The notes under the pieces were generated by a model. The model was given only the letters and a program-made list of their open reading frames with translations, had not been told where the DNA came from and did not search any database. From SVEL01 sp045125245 (GTDB lineage Bacteria > Bacillota > Clostridia > Lachnospirales > Lachnospiraceae): a stretch of 64,000 nt of DNA. Shown here one piece after another: positions 37,132-45,708 of the stretch; position 1 is the stretch's first letter, and each line of letters starts with the position of its first letter. The DNA lies in NCBI GenBank assembly GCA_045125245.1, contig JBGVNF010000005.1, positions 62,001-126,000 of the forward strand, read 5' to 3'. The position numbers were made by a program, and so were the translations under genes.

Positions 37132-37521
37132 CTACCTACGTTTACTTTTGGGTTTCTTAGATACGCTCTTTTTACTGCTCTTAACACTCTTACTAGAAGC
37201 TATAAGTTGCTTCTTAGCGTTACTAACAGTTTTAGAGGTTTTTATCATCATTGCATTAGCGGCATTTGTAACCTGTTTGGTTGTTAAGTCACTAACATAA
37301 TAAATGATTGTTAAAATGATTATTGCCGTGAGTGCTTCATACCATTGTACAAAAATGAACATTCCCAGCCCTAATCCTGCTACACTCACCACTAAGAAAC
37401 CACACGCGATGAAGATAGCAGTCTTAATATACTTTCTTGAAGGATAAGTGATTATGTTAAAGAAATCCTCTAAACCTTCAACAATCGCAGATATACATGA
37501 TTCTAAAATCTCCACGAACAT
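37132..37521 (-). CDS. Membrane protein with a Lys/Ser-rich basic tail
   Basis: 129 residues with two TM helices (about 34-56 and 60-78), then a strongly basic tail (SSKSVKSSKKSVSKKPKSKRR) like histone-type DNA-binding tails. It might tether DNA or RNA to the membrane (inference). ATG 37521 has only a distant AAGGAA site. An AT-rich box (37543-37555) lies 22 bases upstream, inside the preceding gene. Confidence 0.65.
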   Translation of the reverse strand: MFVEILESCISAIVEGLEDFFNIITYPSRKYIKTAIFIACGFLVVSVAGLGLGMFIFVQWYEALTAIIILTIIYYVSDLTTKQVTNAANAMMIKTSKTVSNAKKQLIASSKSVKSSKKSVSKKPKSKRR

Positions 37522-37524
37522 AAT

Positions 37525-37920
37525 TCATTTATTTTCCTTTCCTTCATTAATATATGTTATACCAGTATAACTAGTTTCATAATCATTATTTAAAAATATC
37601 AAGTAATTAGACTTGACATCGTAAATATAACGCCATAAATTATCATCTTTAGAAAATAGAGCATCAACATAGAAATCATCTGATTTTAAATCTACGAGTT
37701 GGTAATCATCTTTCAGCATATTAAACCATACCTGGTTAATTACTTCTCTCTGAGTTGTGCCTGTATTTTCTGTAAGCGATTCATAATACACATTAGAGGA
37801 TTGAGGTTGATATTTATACGTACTATCAACCTCAATACCCTCGTCTTTTAAAAAGTTGGTCGTTAAGAATACCATAATTGACGTTGTAAATAGAAGTACG
37901 ATTTTTCTTAAAATATTCAT
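37525..37920 (-). CDS. Small secreted/membrane-anchored protein
   Basis: 131 residues with an N-terminal hydrophobic helix (about 5-22), then an extracytoplasmic domain rich in Tyr, Asp and Asn. No family recognised. ATG 37920 has a weak ribosome site. Design and size resemble the other one-TM proteins at 37944-38396, 44214-44627 and 48287-48748. Confidence 0.6.
   Translation of the reverse strand: MNILRKIVLLFTTSIMVFLTTNFLKDEGIEVDSTYKYQPQSSNVYYESLTENTGTTQREVINQVWFNMLKDDYQLVDLKSDDFYVDALFSKDDNLWRYIYDVKSNYLIFLNNDYETSYTGITYINEGKENK
37543..37555 (-). promoter_or_regulatory. AT-rich box shared with the RNA polymerase unit leader
   Basis: Minus-strand ATATATTAATGAA, identical over 13 bases to 8228-8240, preceded by AAC as in 24096-24108 and 50146-50158. 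It lies 22-34 bases before the 37521 start, within the end of the upstream coding region. Confidence 0.3.
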
Positions 37921-37943
37921 TGGTTTAATCTCTCTTCAATGAT

Positions 37944-38396
37944 TTAGGATATCCATCTTTCTAACTCTTGACCGTTGTAGTAAAGCTTCAGTCGCATAGT
38001 GCCTTCTTTCGTTTTAACAATGTCACTAGTTATTCCGATTGATTGTAAAGCTGTCTTACATGGTTCAGTATTGAATTCTTCGATTGTAAATGTAAGCTTC
38101 ATGTAACCGTAGTCGATTTTAATAATACCATCGTCTTTTTCGTAAAACCATTTAATATCTTCTTCCCAATTCTTCATGCCAATTTTATTAGCGTAATCAT
38201 TTAATTCGCCGTTGTGCATAAAACTGTTAATGTATTCGATTTGTTCGTAAGATGATTGTCTTGTAGTATTATCTGACATAAACTTGAATACGACTGCACC
38301 TAATATAATAATTATAGGTATTAAAATGTAGAGTATAATACCACGTGCTCCATTTTCTTCTACTTTGTTTCTGAATCTGTTTTGTCTTGTAGCCAT
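37944..38396 (-). CDS. Membrane-anchored protein, first gene of the long replication-pilus unit
   Basis: 150 residues with a basic N-terminus (MATRQNRFRNK), one TM helix (about 20-40) and an extracytoplasmic domain. ATG 38396 follows AAGGAAAACAAGGT. It is the first gene after the 113-base gap with hairpins and repeats. The unit that starts here appears to run without a large gap to the pilin gene at 18453. Function unknown; a VirB8-like fold would fit size and topology, but this was not tested. Confidence 0.65.
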   Translation of the reverse strand: MATRQNRFRNKVEENGARGIILYILIPIIIILGAVVFKFMSDNTTRQSSYEQIEYINSFMHNGELNDYANKIGMKNWEEDIKWFYEKDDGIIKIDYGYMKLTFTIEEFNTEPCKTALQSIGITSDIVKTKEGTMRLKLYYNGQELERWIS

Positions 38397-38410
38397 ACCT
38401 TGTTTTCCTT

Positions 38411-38455
38411 TTCGTTATTGTTCGTTATTTGTTATTCATTATTCAATTGTTCGTT
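38411..38455. repeat. Short direct repeats of TTCGTTAT type upstream of the replication unit
   Basis: ATTGTTCGTT occurs exactly at 38417-38426 and 38446-38455 (29-base spacing), and TTCGTTAT occurs at 38411-38418 and 38421-38428 with degenerate copies between. This is an iteron- or operator-like cluster in the only gap upstream of the helicase, loader and primase-like genes. Confidence 0.5.
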
Positions 38456-38457
38456 GT

Positions 38458-38480
38458 GATGTAATTTCTAAAACTACATC
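38458..38480. promoter_or_regulatory. Inverted repeat next to the direct repeats
   Basis: Arms GATGTA (38458-38463) and TACATC (38475-38480), 11-base spacer, between the direct repeats and the hairpin at 38482-38503. Possible operator. Confidence 0.3.
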
Positions 38481-38481
38481 G

Positions 38482-38503
38482 TGAGGGTTCTTAAGAACCC
38501 TCA
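38482..38503 (-). terminator. Hairpin after the BspA-like surface protein gene, no U-tract
   Basis: Perfect 9-bp stem TGAGGGTTC / GAACCCTCA with a TTAA loop, 7 bases after the stop codon at 38510. It is followed on the minus strand by cgatgtagttttag, so there is no proper U-tract. Confidence 0.6.
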
Positions 38504-38509
38504 GTCATA

Positions 38510-41500
38510 TTACGCACTGATATTAGAATCAATGAGTTTCTTATTCTTATCTGTAATGATAAAGTCACGTAAGCAGATTACACCTAAGAGTAATGCAACA
38601 ATGATAATTGCAATATAGACTCCAATCATAGAATCCATACGCATATCACCTGTAGCATATGTCTTAGTCTGAACAACATTACCATCTGCATCTACAATCG
38701 TTTCAGTTGTAGTTCCATCGCCATTATCTGTCTTGATGATAGTGTTTCCATTCTCATCGACAGTTACACTGGATGAGCCAGAGTTGTTATTCTTATTGGT
38801 AGAACCTTCTCCAATCTTGTCTAATATCTCATCAGCAGATGTTGTGTTTTCTACTCTGTACTTATAGTCATTCGGGAAGTATGCTTTAAGGATATCTTCG
38901 TTTACATTTTCATATTTGCCTGTCCATGTAGCGATTCTTCCTTCGGCAATACCATAGTGAATGTAGTGAGCATAGAGAGCTTCTTTATTGTAACCGAATG
39001 CTTTCTTCAAATCAGGATATCTGTTTGCGTAGTCAATCCAGTCAAACTTTTCAAAGTTATAAAGCTCTTCTTTAGTTTCTTCAGAACCGTCTTTACCAGT
39101 AGCGTTAATTGCTTCTTTCTGTGCTTCTGTAAGAGTTCCTGTATAAGTCATGGTAATTGTATTTCCGTCTACACTTGCATTGTAGTTTGTTACACTACTT
39201 GCTTCTGCAACCCAGTTAGCCTCAACACCCTTAACAAACTTAAGCAGTTCTGTTGTAGCAGCCCAGTTAGTATCTTTGTTAAGAGTTAAAGAAGCACCTT
39301 CTAAATCACCTGTCTTAACTTTAACTGTAACTGAAGAAGGTCTCACATCTTCAACGTCATTCTTCCATTCAATCTTATAAGTCTTATTAACCTTTTCAGG
39401 CGTATACTTCAATGTAGCAGATAAACCACTGATAGAAGACTTGTAACCATCAGGTAAAGACTCAACCTTAGTAATAGCATAAGTTGTACCTGTAGGAATG
39501 GCTATAGTTGATTTATAAGATTTAACAGTAGTTGTTATATTCTCAGGAATAGTAAGTTTACTTGTGATTGTATTAGTACTATTTGTTGTATCAGCAAGAG
39601 TAACAGTTAACTCTGAAGGACGTCTACCTGACTTATTGTTATCATCATCAAAGATAATCTCATATGTTGCGTTTGTATTTGCTGACGTATTACTTGTGTA
39701 GGTAATCGTGTTACCATTCACATTCATAGAGTATCCATTAATAACAGGTCCTGTAAACGTAACAGTTCTCTGTTCTCCTGTTGTATCAGGAATTGTAACA
39801 TTCTGAGAGAATGAATCCGTAGTTGTCGTGATAGGAATTGTTGCTGTACCAGTTGTTGCTGTACCAGATGCTGTAGTTGCAGTCCATGTAACCGTAATGT
39901 TAGAAGGTCTGCTTGTCTTGTTTGCGGAATCATTCACGAATGTAATCACAACCGGATATACTGTCTGAACACCTGTTCCAGTACCAGTCCCAGCATATCT
40001 ATAAACAGAGTAAGCAGTCTCATTTGTGAGTGTGTAATTATTTACAGCACCCCAGTCCCATGTTGTTCTACGATAAGTACTTCCAGTGTCATTTACCATA
40101 GGACGTTCTACAACAAGTGTACCTGTACCATCAGTACCAATAGGTACATTAGTTTCATATGTGTCTTTTGTTCCATCAACATACCAAGTATAAACAGTAA
40201 GCGGAACACTTGTAGGTAAAGTAACTCCTGTAGGTGTATTAAGTAACTCAGTACCAAAAGTTACTGTAACAACTGAAGGTGAGTTACCTACATATCTCAT
40301 TGTGAATGTAAGAGGGTCTCCTGCAGTTGTAACAACTTCATATCCTGTAACAGCTCTGATATTAGCAACTGTAGATACTAATACCTTACCATTCTTTGTT
40401 CTAGGTACTGCAACTGTGGAAGTCTGAGTATCAACTACCAAGTCTCTATTAAATACAGTATTTCCTGTTTCCGTTGAATCATCTGCATAAGTTGCAGTCC
40501 AATCAGCAACAACAGATGTAGGTCTTTCTGTTTCATGACCTTCATCGTCCCAGTTAATCGTAATTGTCTTATTCTCAGTAGTACCTAAAGAATAGGATAC
40601 AGCATAGTAAGAATAAGATGATGTAGGTATAACAATGTTGCTGGATGTAATAGACCTATTTTCTACTTCTGTAGGAGCGGTCATAATACCGTTGTCATAA
40701 TGCCATACTTTTACACCGGATGCACTGCCGCAATCCGCAGGAATTGGAATAGCAATACCCATAGGACTATCAATTGATTTTACATTCCATTCATTAGTTC
40801 CGTCTGTAATTACAAGTGTAACATCATAGAACATAATGTTATCAAATGTCTGATTAGTAGGACTCTGATATACAGTTAAATTCTTAGGTGTAACATTAAC
40901 AATTAAAGATGTATCATCTGAACCAAGAGGTCTTGTTGAACCATCAGCAAGTGTAGCTGTAATTGCAGTAATGTCTCTTCCGAAGCTGATTGAAGCATCG
41001 TCAGGAATATTTTCTACAATAGGCTCTAGTTGTGCAGGAGGGTTAGACCCTGTAGTATTCTTTGTGATTGTAAATGTAGTATTGTTATTCGTGATAGTGA
41101 ATCCTGTAATGTTAGCAATTGTGAAATCATGACTAACAACATTAAGGCCATCTACCTTGGTAGGCACTGTAACCTGTACTGTTTGAGTCAAGTTAGGACT
41201 TAAATGTATGTTAGCAGAACCCGTTTCATTAACTGTTTCATTAACTGTAGCTGTCCAGTTAACTGTGATAGAATCAGGAATGTCATTAACCTCACAGTTA
41301 GCAAAATTAATAGTTAATTCCTTATCTACCATAGAAGGTGATTCAGGTAAAGGACCAGTATTACTTGCAGATGAATAGTAGAGATTTAAAGTTTCACCAG
41401 CTACAGTCGTGGTGGTTAAATTAAGTGCCTGTGTTAAGTTTTCGTCAGTAAAATAATCAATATCTTCGTCATATCCAACAACAGATGTGATTACTGTACC

Positions 41501-43084
41501 ATCAACACAATAAGTAGTTCTGGTAGTATCTGTCTCAACATCTGTAAAAATTACAGTAGCTTGTGCAGGAGTATACTCTGTTGCATTTGCCAACATTCCT
41601 GCAGTGTATTTATGACCATCAATATTAACACTTTCCTTATTTGCTAAAGGAACATCTTCTACTGCAGCTTCTGTTATTTTGGTCATAGTGTCATCGTCAT
41701 TAGTCTTCCATGCAGTAAACGGAAGATAATAAGTACCACCAAATGACTTAGCAGTCGTGAAGTTGTTAGGTACAACAAACTGATTTAATAACACATCAGA
41801 ACTTGTTTCATAATAAACAGCATCTGCCTGCTGACTAAGGTCAATACTTGACAAGTCAGTATAATTATTATGACTCGTATGTCCAAGCGTGTTAACTGTT
41901 CTAATTCCTGAGAAATTAACGTTTGCTAAAGTGTTATCAATAAATATCTTTTCTGCATCTGCTGAACCTAAATCAAGTCCATAGAATGGAGCGTCAAGTT
42001 CAGTAAGTGCTGTTGTATCAATATTCGTAACTGAACAAGATGTTGCAGTTACAGTGTCTCCAAAGATAACACTGAGTTTTGTAGTAGTAGAAGTAGAAGG
42101 CTTATTTACTGAAATAGTATTCCATTTACCGGAAGCAATAAGATTATCTACTGTCTGTATCTTAGATGTTCCAAGGTCGATTCGTAAGTTTCCTGATGCT
42201 GTAGAAGGTCCTTTAACGAATTTCTGTAAACTGAATACATTGTCGTTATCAGAAGAACCAACACAATCATCCAGTACAATATCACCATTAAAATATAAGA
42301 ATGCAGATGAATACGCATCTAATGAACCGTCAGTAAATGTACAGCTGTTAAATGTAAAACTTGCATCTGTTGGATAAGTACCTTCTGAGTCATAACCTGT
42401 CATATGTAAAATGTCAGATATGTTTGCATCAGTAATAGTTACTTCTGCAAGTGCAGGACAGTTTGCAAACGTACTGTTGAATTTTAAACGTGTATCGTTT
42501 GATGTTAAGTCAATAGTAACAGTTTCCAAAGATTCCAAACCTTTGAATGTTTCAGTAAGTGAATACTCCAAACTGTTTGCATTGGCTTTAATTAATTCAC
42601 CGAAATCAATAGAGGTTAATTCTGTCCATGAACTGAATAACCCAGATTTAGAAATCGGAACTGTCATACCACTAGCATCAACTAACTTACAGTTGGAACC
42701 AAATGCAAGTTCCTGTACTGTATTACCACTGGTAGGAGCTCCCTCGACATCAACTTCCAAATCAGTTAGCTTAAGATTATTCATTGTGAATGTTGAACCA
42801 ATAACCCTAACTTTGTTTGCAGGTGCTGAGCTTGATTCAGGTAATTCACCATATTCTTGTAATAACTTGCTACCACTAATGACAATGTCTGTTTCATCAC
42901 CATTATATGCCGTAACCTTCATTACGTTTTCTTCAACGTTGTACATGAAGTCACTTAATGCGGCTTCTGTTGTTGGAACAGCTGCATTAACTTCCATTGC
43001 AGGAGCCATAGGGCTTAATATCGTTGCTAAAGTAAGAACCGCAACTGTTGCTTTAGATAAAATCTTTTTAATTGTTTTTCTCAT
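38510..43084 (-). CDS. BspA-like/Cna-B-repeat surface protein with a non-LPXTG tail
   Basis: 1524 residues. It has a signal peptide (to about residue 34) and a BspA-type leucine-rich-repeat-like part (about 90-420; motifs such as LTSIDFGELI and LESLETVTIDL). Repeated Cna-B-like units (about 850-1360) begin with W/F-DD...RPs-v-V, for example near ETERPTSVVADW, TSRPSNITVTW, GRRPSELTVTL and VRPSSVTVKV. A YPDLKKAFGYNKEALYAHY..YGIAEGR module lies near 1385. The C-terminus has YATGD (1476-1480), a TM helix and a basic tail, which is the layout of a sorting signal without LPXTG. ATG 43084 overlaps the sortase gene by 17 bases. It is likely a wall-anchored adhesin, probably attached by the adjacent sortase (inference). 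Confidence 0.85.
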   Translation of the reverse strand: MRKTIKKILSKATVAVLTLATILSPMAPAMEVNAAVPTTEAALSDFMYNVEENVMKVTAYNGDETDIVISGSKLLQEYGELPESSSAPANKVRVIGSTFTMNNLKLTDLEVDVEGAPTSGNTVQELAFGSNCKLVDASGMTVPISKSGLFSSWTELTSIDFGELIKANANSLEYSLTETFKGLESLETVTIDLTSNDTRLKFNSTFANCPALAEVTITDANISDILHMTGYDSEGTYPTDASFTFNSCTFTDGSLDAYSSAFLYFNGDIVLDDCVGSSDNDNVFSLQKFVKGPSTASGNLRIDLGTSKIQTVDNLIASGKWNTISVNKPSTSTTTKLSVIFGDTVTATSCSVTNIDTTALTELDAPFYGLDLGSADAEKIFIDNTLANVNFSGIRTVNTLGHTSHNNYTDLSSIDLSQQADAVYYETSSDVLLNQFVVPNNFTTAKSFGGTYYLPFTAWKTNDDDTMTKITEAAVEDVPLANKESVNIDGHKYTAGMLANATEYTPAQATVIFTDVETDTTRTTYCVDGTVITSVVGYDEDIDYFTDENLTQALNLTTTTVAGETLNLYYSSASNTGPLPESPSMVDKELTINFANCEVNDIPDSITVNWTATVNETVNETGSANIHLSPNLTQTVQVTVPTKVDGLNVVSHDFTIANITGFTITNNNTTFTITKNTTGSNPPAQLEPIVENIPDDASISFGRDITAITATLADGSTRPLGSDDTSLIVNVTPKNLTVYQSPTNQTFDNIMFYDVTLVITDGTNEWNVKSIDSPMGIAIPIPADCGSASGVKVWHYDNGIMTAPTEVENRSITSSNIVIPTSSYSYYAVSYSLGTTENKTITINWDDEGHETERPTSVVADWTATYADDSTETGNTVFNRDLVVDTQTSTVAVPRTKNGKVLVSTVANIRAVTGYEVVTTAGDPLTFTMRYVGNSPSVVTVTFGTELLNTPTGVTLPTSVPLTVYTWYVDGTKDTYETNVPIGTDGTGTLVVERPMVNDTGSTYRRTTWDWGAVNNYTLTNETAYSVYRYAGTGTGTGVQTVYPVVITFVNDSANKTSRPSNITVTWTATTASGTATTGTATIPITTTTDSFSQNVTIPDTTGEQRTVTFTGPVINGYSMNVNGNTITYTSNTSANTNATYEIIFDDDNNKSGRRPSELTVTLADTTNSTNTITSKLTIPENITTTVKSYKSTIAIPTGTTYAITKVESLPDGYKSSISGLSATLKYTPEKVNKTYKIEWKNDVEDVRPSSVTVKVKTGDLEGASLTLNKDTNWAATTELLKFVKGVEANWVAEASSVTNYNASVDGNTITMTYTGTLTEAQKEAINATGKDGSEETKEELYNFEKFDWIDYANRYPDLKKAFGYNKEALYAHYIHYGIAEGRIATWTGKYENVNEDILKAYFPNDYKYRVENTTSADEILDKIGEGSTNKNNNSGSSSVTVDENGNTIIKTDNGDGTTTETIVDADGNVVQTKTYATGDMRMDSMIGVYIAIIIVALLLGVICLRDFIITDKNKKLIDSNISA

Positions 43085-43925
43085 CTCTCACAATTATCCT
43101 TTCTATTAATATACTTTGTACAATAGTGTAATCACTGTGATCACTTGAATGACATGTAGATAATGTCATCAAGTTATTCATATTCGCATATGCCTCTTCA
43201 ACCTCACTATCCACTTCAAGATAGCTTGCATCTTCCAGAGACTGTTCATAATATTGCGCATATAAATCATCCGTCAATTGTGCATTGTATACATAAGAGC
43301 TAGGAGTTGTGTGATATGCAGCGTAAATCTTATAAATGAGAATTTGCTCAGGCGTATAGATATACATATATACAGGCTGAGTCCATTCGTTTTCAATAAG
43401 AGTTCTCAGTGAACCAAACATTGTAAGGTTTTTCATATTGTGCCCAAACATTATAGAGTGGTTATCTGAAAAATCTCTACTGAACAAATAATCAAGAAAA
43501 ATAGCACCTGCAGCATTCTTCTTTTTAGAATAAGTATGATTCAAGTAATAACTCGAATTATGCTCATCATTCTGAACTATCGGATACCAAATGTCCATTT
43601 CAGGAATACTTATAACACCAATGAAGTCTTGGTTTGTATTCTCAAACGCTAGCCAATTAATACCCTTCTGTATTTTAATTTGGTCGAAGTAAATCTCTTC
43701 TGGGGTTAACTCTGTTGTAGAGACACCCTCGTCGAAAGTTACTTCGACGTCTTTTATGTCTTCTGTATCTACTTCGTTAAAATATAAAATTGAATCATAA
43801 GTATCATACTCTTTAATGGCTCTTTCATCTTCCATCTTAACAGATACTATAGTGTAAATTAGAAATCCTAAAAGTGATAGTAAAATAACAAGTAAGATTC
43901 CTGTAAGTCGCTTATTACTTTTCAC
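43068..43925 (-). CDS. srtB: Class B-type sortase
   Basis: 285 residues. An N-terminal TM anchor (about 8-28) is followed by a sortase core: FIGVISIPEMDIWYPIVQ, catalytic His in IMFGHNMKN (H162) and catalytic Cys in MTLSTCHSSDHS (C258), typical of class B. The Arg expected about 8-10 residues after the Cys is not seen, as the strand reads SDYTIVQSIL. GTG start at 43925 is 8 bases after AGGAGGG. It joins surface proteins to the wall or to each other. The substrate is probably the neighbouring 1524-residue protein. Confidence 0.88.
   Translation of the reverse strand: MKSNKRLTGILLVILLSLLGFLIYTIVSVKMEDERAIKEYDTYDSILYFNEVDTEDIKDVEVTFDEGVSTTELTPEEIYFDQIKIQKGINWLAFENTNQDFIGVISIPEMDIWYPIVQNDEHNSSYYLNHTYSKKKNAAGAIFLDYLFSRDFSDNHSIMFGHNMKNLTMFGSLRTLIENEWTQPVYMYIYTPEQILIYKIYAAYHTTPSSYVYNAQLTDDLYAQYYEQSLEDASYLEVDSEVEEAYANMNNLMTLSTCHSSDHSDYTIVQSILIERIIVRDEKNN
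43101..43114 (-). promoter_or_regulatory. AT-rich box upstream of the BspA-like gene
   Basis: Minus-strand GTATATTAATAGAA, 17-30 bases before the start at 43084 and inside the sortase gene. It is a weaker member of the ATATATTAATGAA set and may be coincidental. Confidence 0.2.
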
Positions 43926-44151
43926 CTAAGACTCCCTCCTTTATCTTTTCGATATATTCCTCGAGAGTCTCCATACTATCGTCCGGCATCTCAAAGTTAA
44001 GAACCGGCTTTTCAACTTCCAACTGAATTGCTTCCGTCTTGTTCCTTGACTCACGGTCTTTGGAATATGACGTAAGTGCACAGTAGCCACATATAAGTAT
44101 TATTCCAAATACTATAATAAAGGCTCGTATATCACGTTTTCCGCTTCCCAT
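43915..44151 (-). CDS. Small membrane protein upstream of the sortase
   Basis: 78 residues with one TM helix (about 10-28) and an acidic extracellular tail. ATG 44151 follows AAAGGATGG. It overlaps the sortase start by 11 bases, so the two are probably coupled. Unknown function; a sortase accessory is possible. Confidence 0.6.
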   Translation of the reverse strand: MGSGKRDIRAFIIVFGIILICGYCALTSYSKDRESRNKTEAIQLEVEKPVLNFEMPDDSMETLEEYIEKIKEGVLGEK

Positions 44152-44184
44152 ATTACCATCCTTTCTAATAATGGTTAATTGTAT

Positions 44185-44212
44185 TTGAATGCTACTATAG
44201 TAGCAAATTCAA
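44185..44212 (-). terminator. Palindromic hairpin after the 44214-44627 gene
   Basis: The 16-base palindrome TGCTACTATAGTAGCA (44190-44205) is flanked by TTGAA/TTCAA arms with a 2-base bulge. It starts 2 bases after the stop codon at 44214. No U-tract follows. Confidence 0.5.
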
Positions 44213-44213
44213 C

Positions 44214-44627
44214 TTAGTAAGAGATATAATACTGTTGCAACACTCCTGCTGTATCATACCAATAAAGTGTTTCTGATAAATCATCAATAGTCACAATCCA
44301 GTATCTATCAACCTCAATATTCGATATGTCTCTAATGATATCCATATAGATGTTCCCAGCACTTTCTTCATCTGAGCCATAAACTATTACAGAATATACA
44401 CTAGAGTTACTTATATTTGCATCATCTATAAACTGTTTATCATATGCATCTATCTCACTATTTTTGTTGATGTTTATATCATTAGGTATGTTGATACTAT
44501 CATCTGTAATACTCGTACTGTTGCCACTGACACTTGTTTCATTTGACTCTAAGCTATTGCATACTATTAATATAACACTAATAAGTATGATTAAGCCAGA
44601 TATTATAACGATAATTTTATTCTTCAT
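44214..44627 (-). CDS. Small membrane-anchored protein
   Basis: 137 residues with an N-terminal TM helix (about 4-24), a Ser/Asn/Thr/Ile-rich spacer (about 28-62) and a compact domain of about 70 residues. It resembles the 48287-48748 product in its first 30 residues (MKN(K/R)..I..VILIV). ATG 44627 follows AGGTGA. Last gene of the wall-enzyme cluster. Function unknown. Confidence 0.6.
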   Translation of the reverse strand: MKNKIIVIISGLIILISVILIVCNSLESNETSVSGNSTSITDDSINIPNDININKNSEIDAYDKQFIDDANISNSSVYSVIVYGSDEESAGNIYMDIIRDISNIEVDRYWIVTIDDLSETLYWYDTAGVLQQYYISY

Positions 44628-44635
44628 ATAATCAC

Positions 44636-45697
44636 CTAACTAACCTTATAATATTTTATAAGTAACCGATTACCTGCATAGTCACTATACCCCATGCCAT
44701 TTTCTTTACTTGCTGGGTTAGCTATAAGACCATTACCACTACTATCTATCTTCACATAAATCCAATGTGCGTTCGTAGTACTATTACCCCTATATTCATG
44801 TTTAGTAGAGTGACTTATGTACATTACGTAATCACCAGGGTCTGTAGGGTATCCTGATGTATCTTCTACTGAAACTGGACTTCCCATATTTAGACCAGCA
44901 TCATTTACAATCGCACTCCATTGCGTTCTATTTTCTCCAACACCTTCTGCATGCCCACATAAGTAACCGTTACTATCAAAGAAAACCGTACTCGAATTTA
45001 GACGTTGTACCATATCTCCCATATCTTCTGGTGTACTTCCTATCTTACCCATATTAGCAGCTGCACAATACACAGCTATCGTACCACAGCATTCAACATT
45101 CCAAGTGTTACCACCATTCTTCAAATTACCCCATAGAGTCGCAGATTGCGGCACATAGTATAAACCGTTTGATGCTATCTGTGTGTACTTACCTAATGAC
45201 TGGCCGCCTTTAGGAGGTATTGTACAATAAGAAGGACTTATTGTACACGCTTCACAAGAAGTATCCACAGTAGTAGAAGTACATCTGTCTGTTCCAGAGC
45301 AAGTACATGGCGGTACATAAGCACACTTCTTCCAATCATGTTTACATACCTCACACGTATCATCAAAATCTGAATCACTTGTACATCTATCTGTACAAGT
45401 ACATATTTTATTTTCTGAACCATCTGGGGCACCAGGGTCAGAATCTCCTACTCCACCTGGAGCATAGTCTGTCTTACTTATACCTAAAGCAATGAACAAT
45501 TCTTCACCATAGGTTCCGTATACTTGTAAAAAGTTTGTCCTAATCACATCTGCACCTTGCTGATTCGTATTTGATAGATTATTGTAAGCATTAACTACTA
45601 TATCTCTATTACCAACAATTGTAATTATGAAATATATAGATACACCTGCACAAGTAATAACTATCGTAAGCAATATTGCTTTGATTAATCGTCTCAT
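44636..45697 (-). CDS. Membrane-anchored C39-like cysteine peptidase with Cys-rich repeats
   Basis: 353 residues with a TM anchor (about 8-29) and a juxtamembrane region containing YNNLS (38-42). The linker GGVGDSDPGAPDG (81-93) also occurs in the SleB-type protein. Two Cys-rich repeats follow (CTCTDRCTS...TCEVC and CTCSGTDRCTS...SCEAC, about 99-158). The C-terminal domain has ECCGTIAVYCAAANMG (Cys 203/204) and AHWIYVKIDSSGNG...NP, like the Cys and His boxes of peptidase C39-like domains; a CHAP/NlpC-type relative is the alternative. ATG 45697 follows AGGAGA. It likely acts in or at the wall. Confidence 0.65.
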   Translation of the reverse strand: MRRLIKAILLTIVITCAGVSIYFIITIVGNRDIVVNAYNNLSNTNQQGADVIRTNFLQVYGTYGEELFIALGISKTDYAPGGVGDSDPGAPDGSENKICTCTDRCTSDSDFDDTCEVCKHDWKKCAYVPPCTCSGTDRCTSTTVDTSCEACTISPSYCTIPPKGGQSLGKYTQIASNGLYYVPQSATLWGNLKNGGNTWNVECCGTIAVYCAAANMGKIGSTPEDMGDMVQRLNSSTVFFDSNGYLCGHAEGVGENRTQWSAIVNDAGLNMGSPVSVEDTSGYPTDPGDYVMYISHSTKHEYRGNSTTNAHWIYVKIDSSGNGLIANPASKENGMGYSDYAGNRLLIKYYKVS

Positions 45698-45708
45698 ACT
45701 AATGTCTC

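Noticed and set aside
38510..38700. LPXTG anchor in the 1524-residue surface protein
   Set aside because: No LPXTG or close variant is present. Only YATGD precedes the TM helix.
42411..43109. 232-codon open frame on the plus strand, antisense to the surface protein gene
   Set aside because: It mirrors a low-complexity Ser/Thr/Val-rich gene, has no ribosome site, and every supported gene in the window is on the minus strand.
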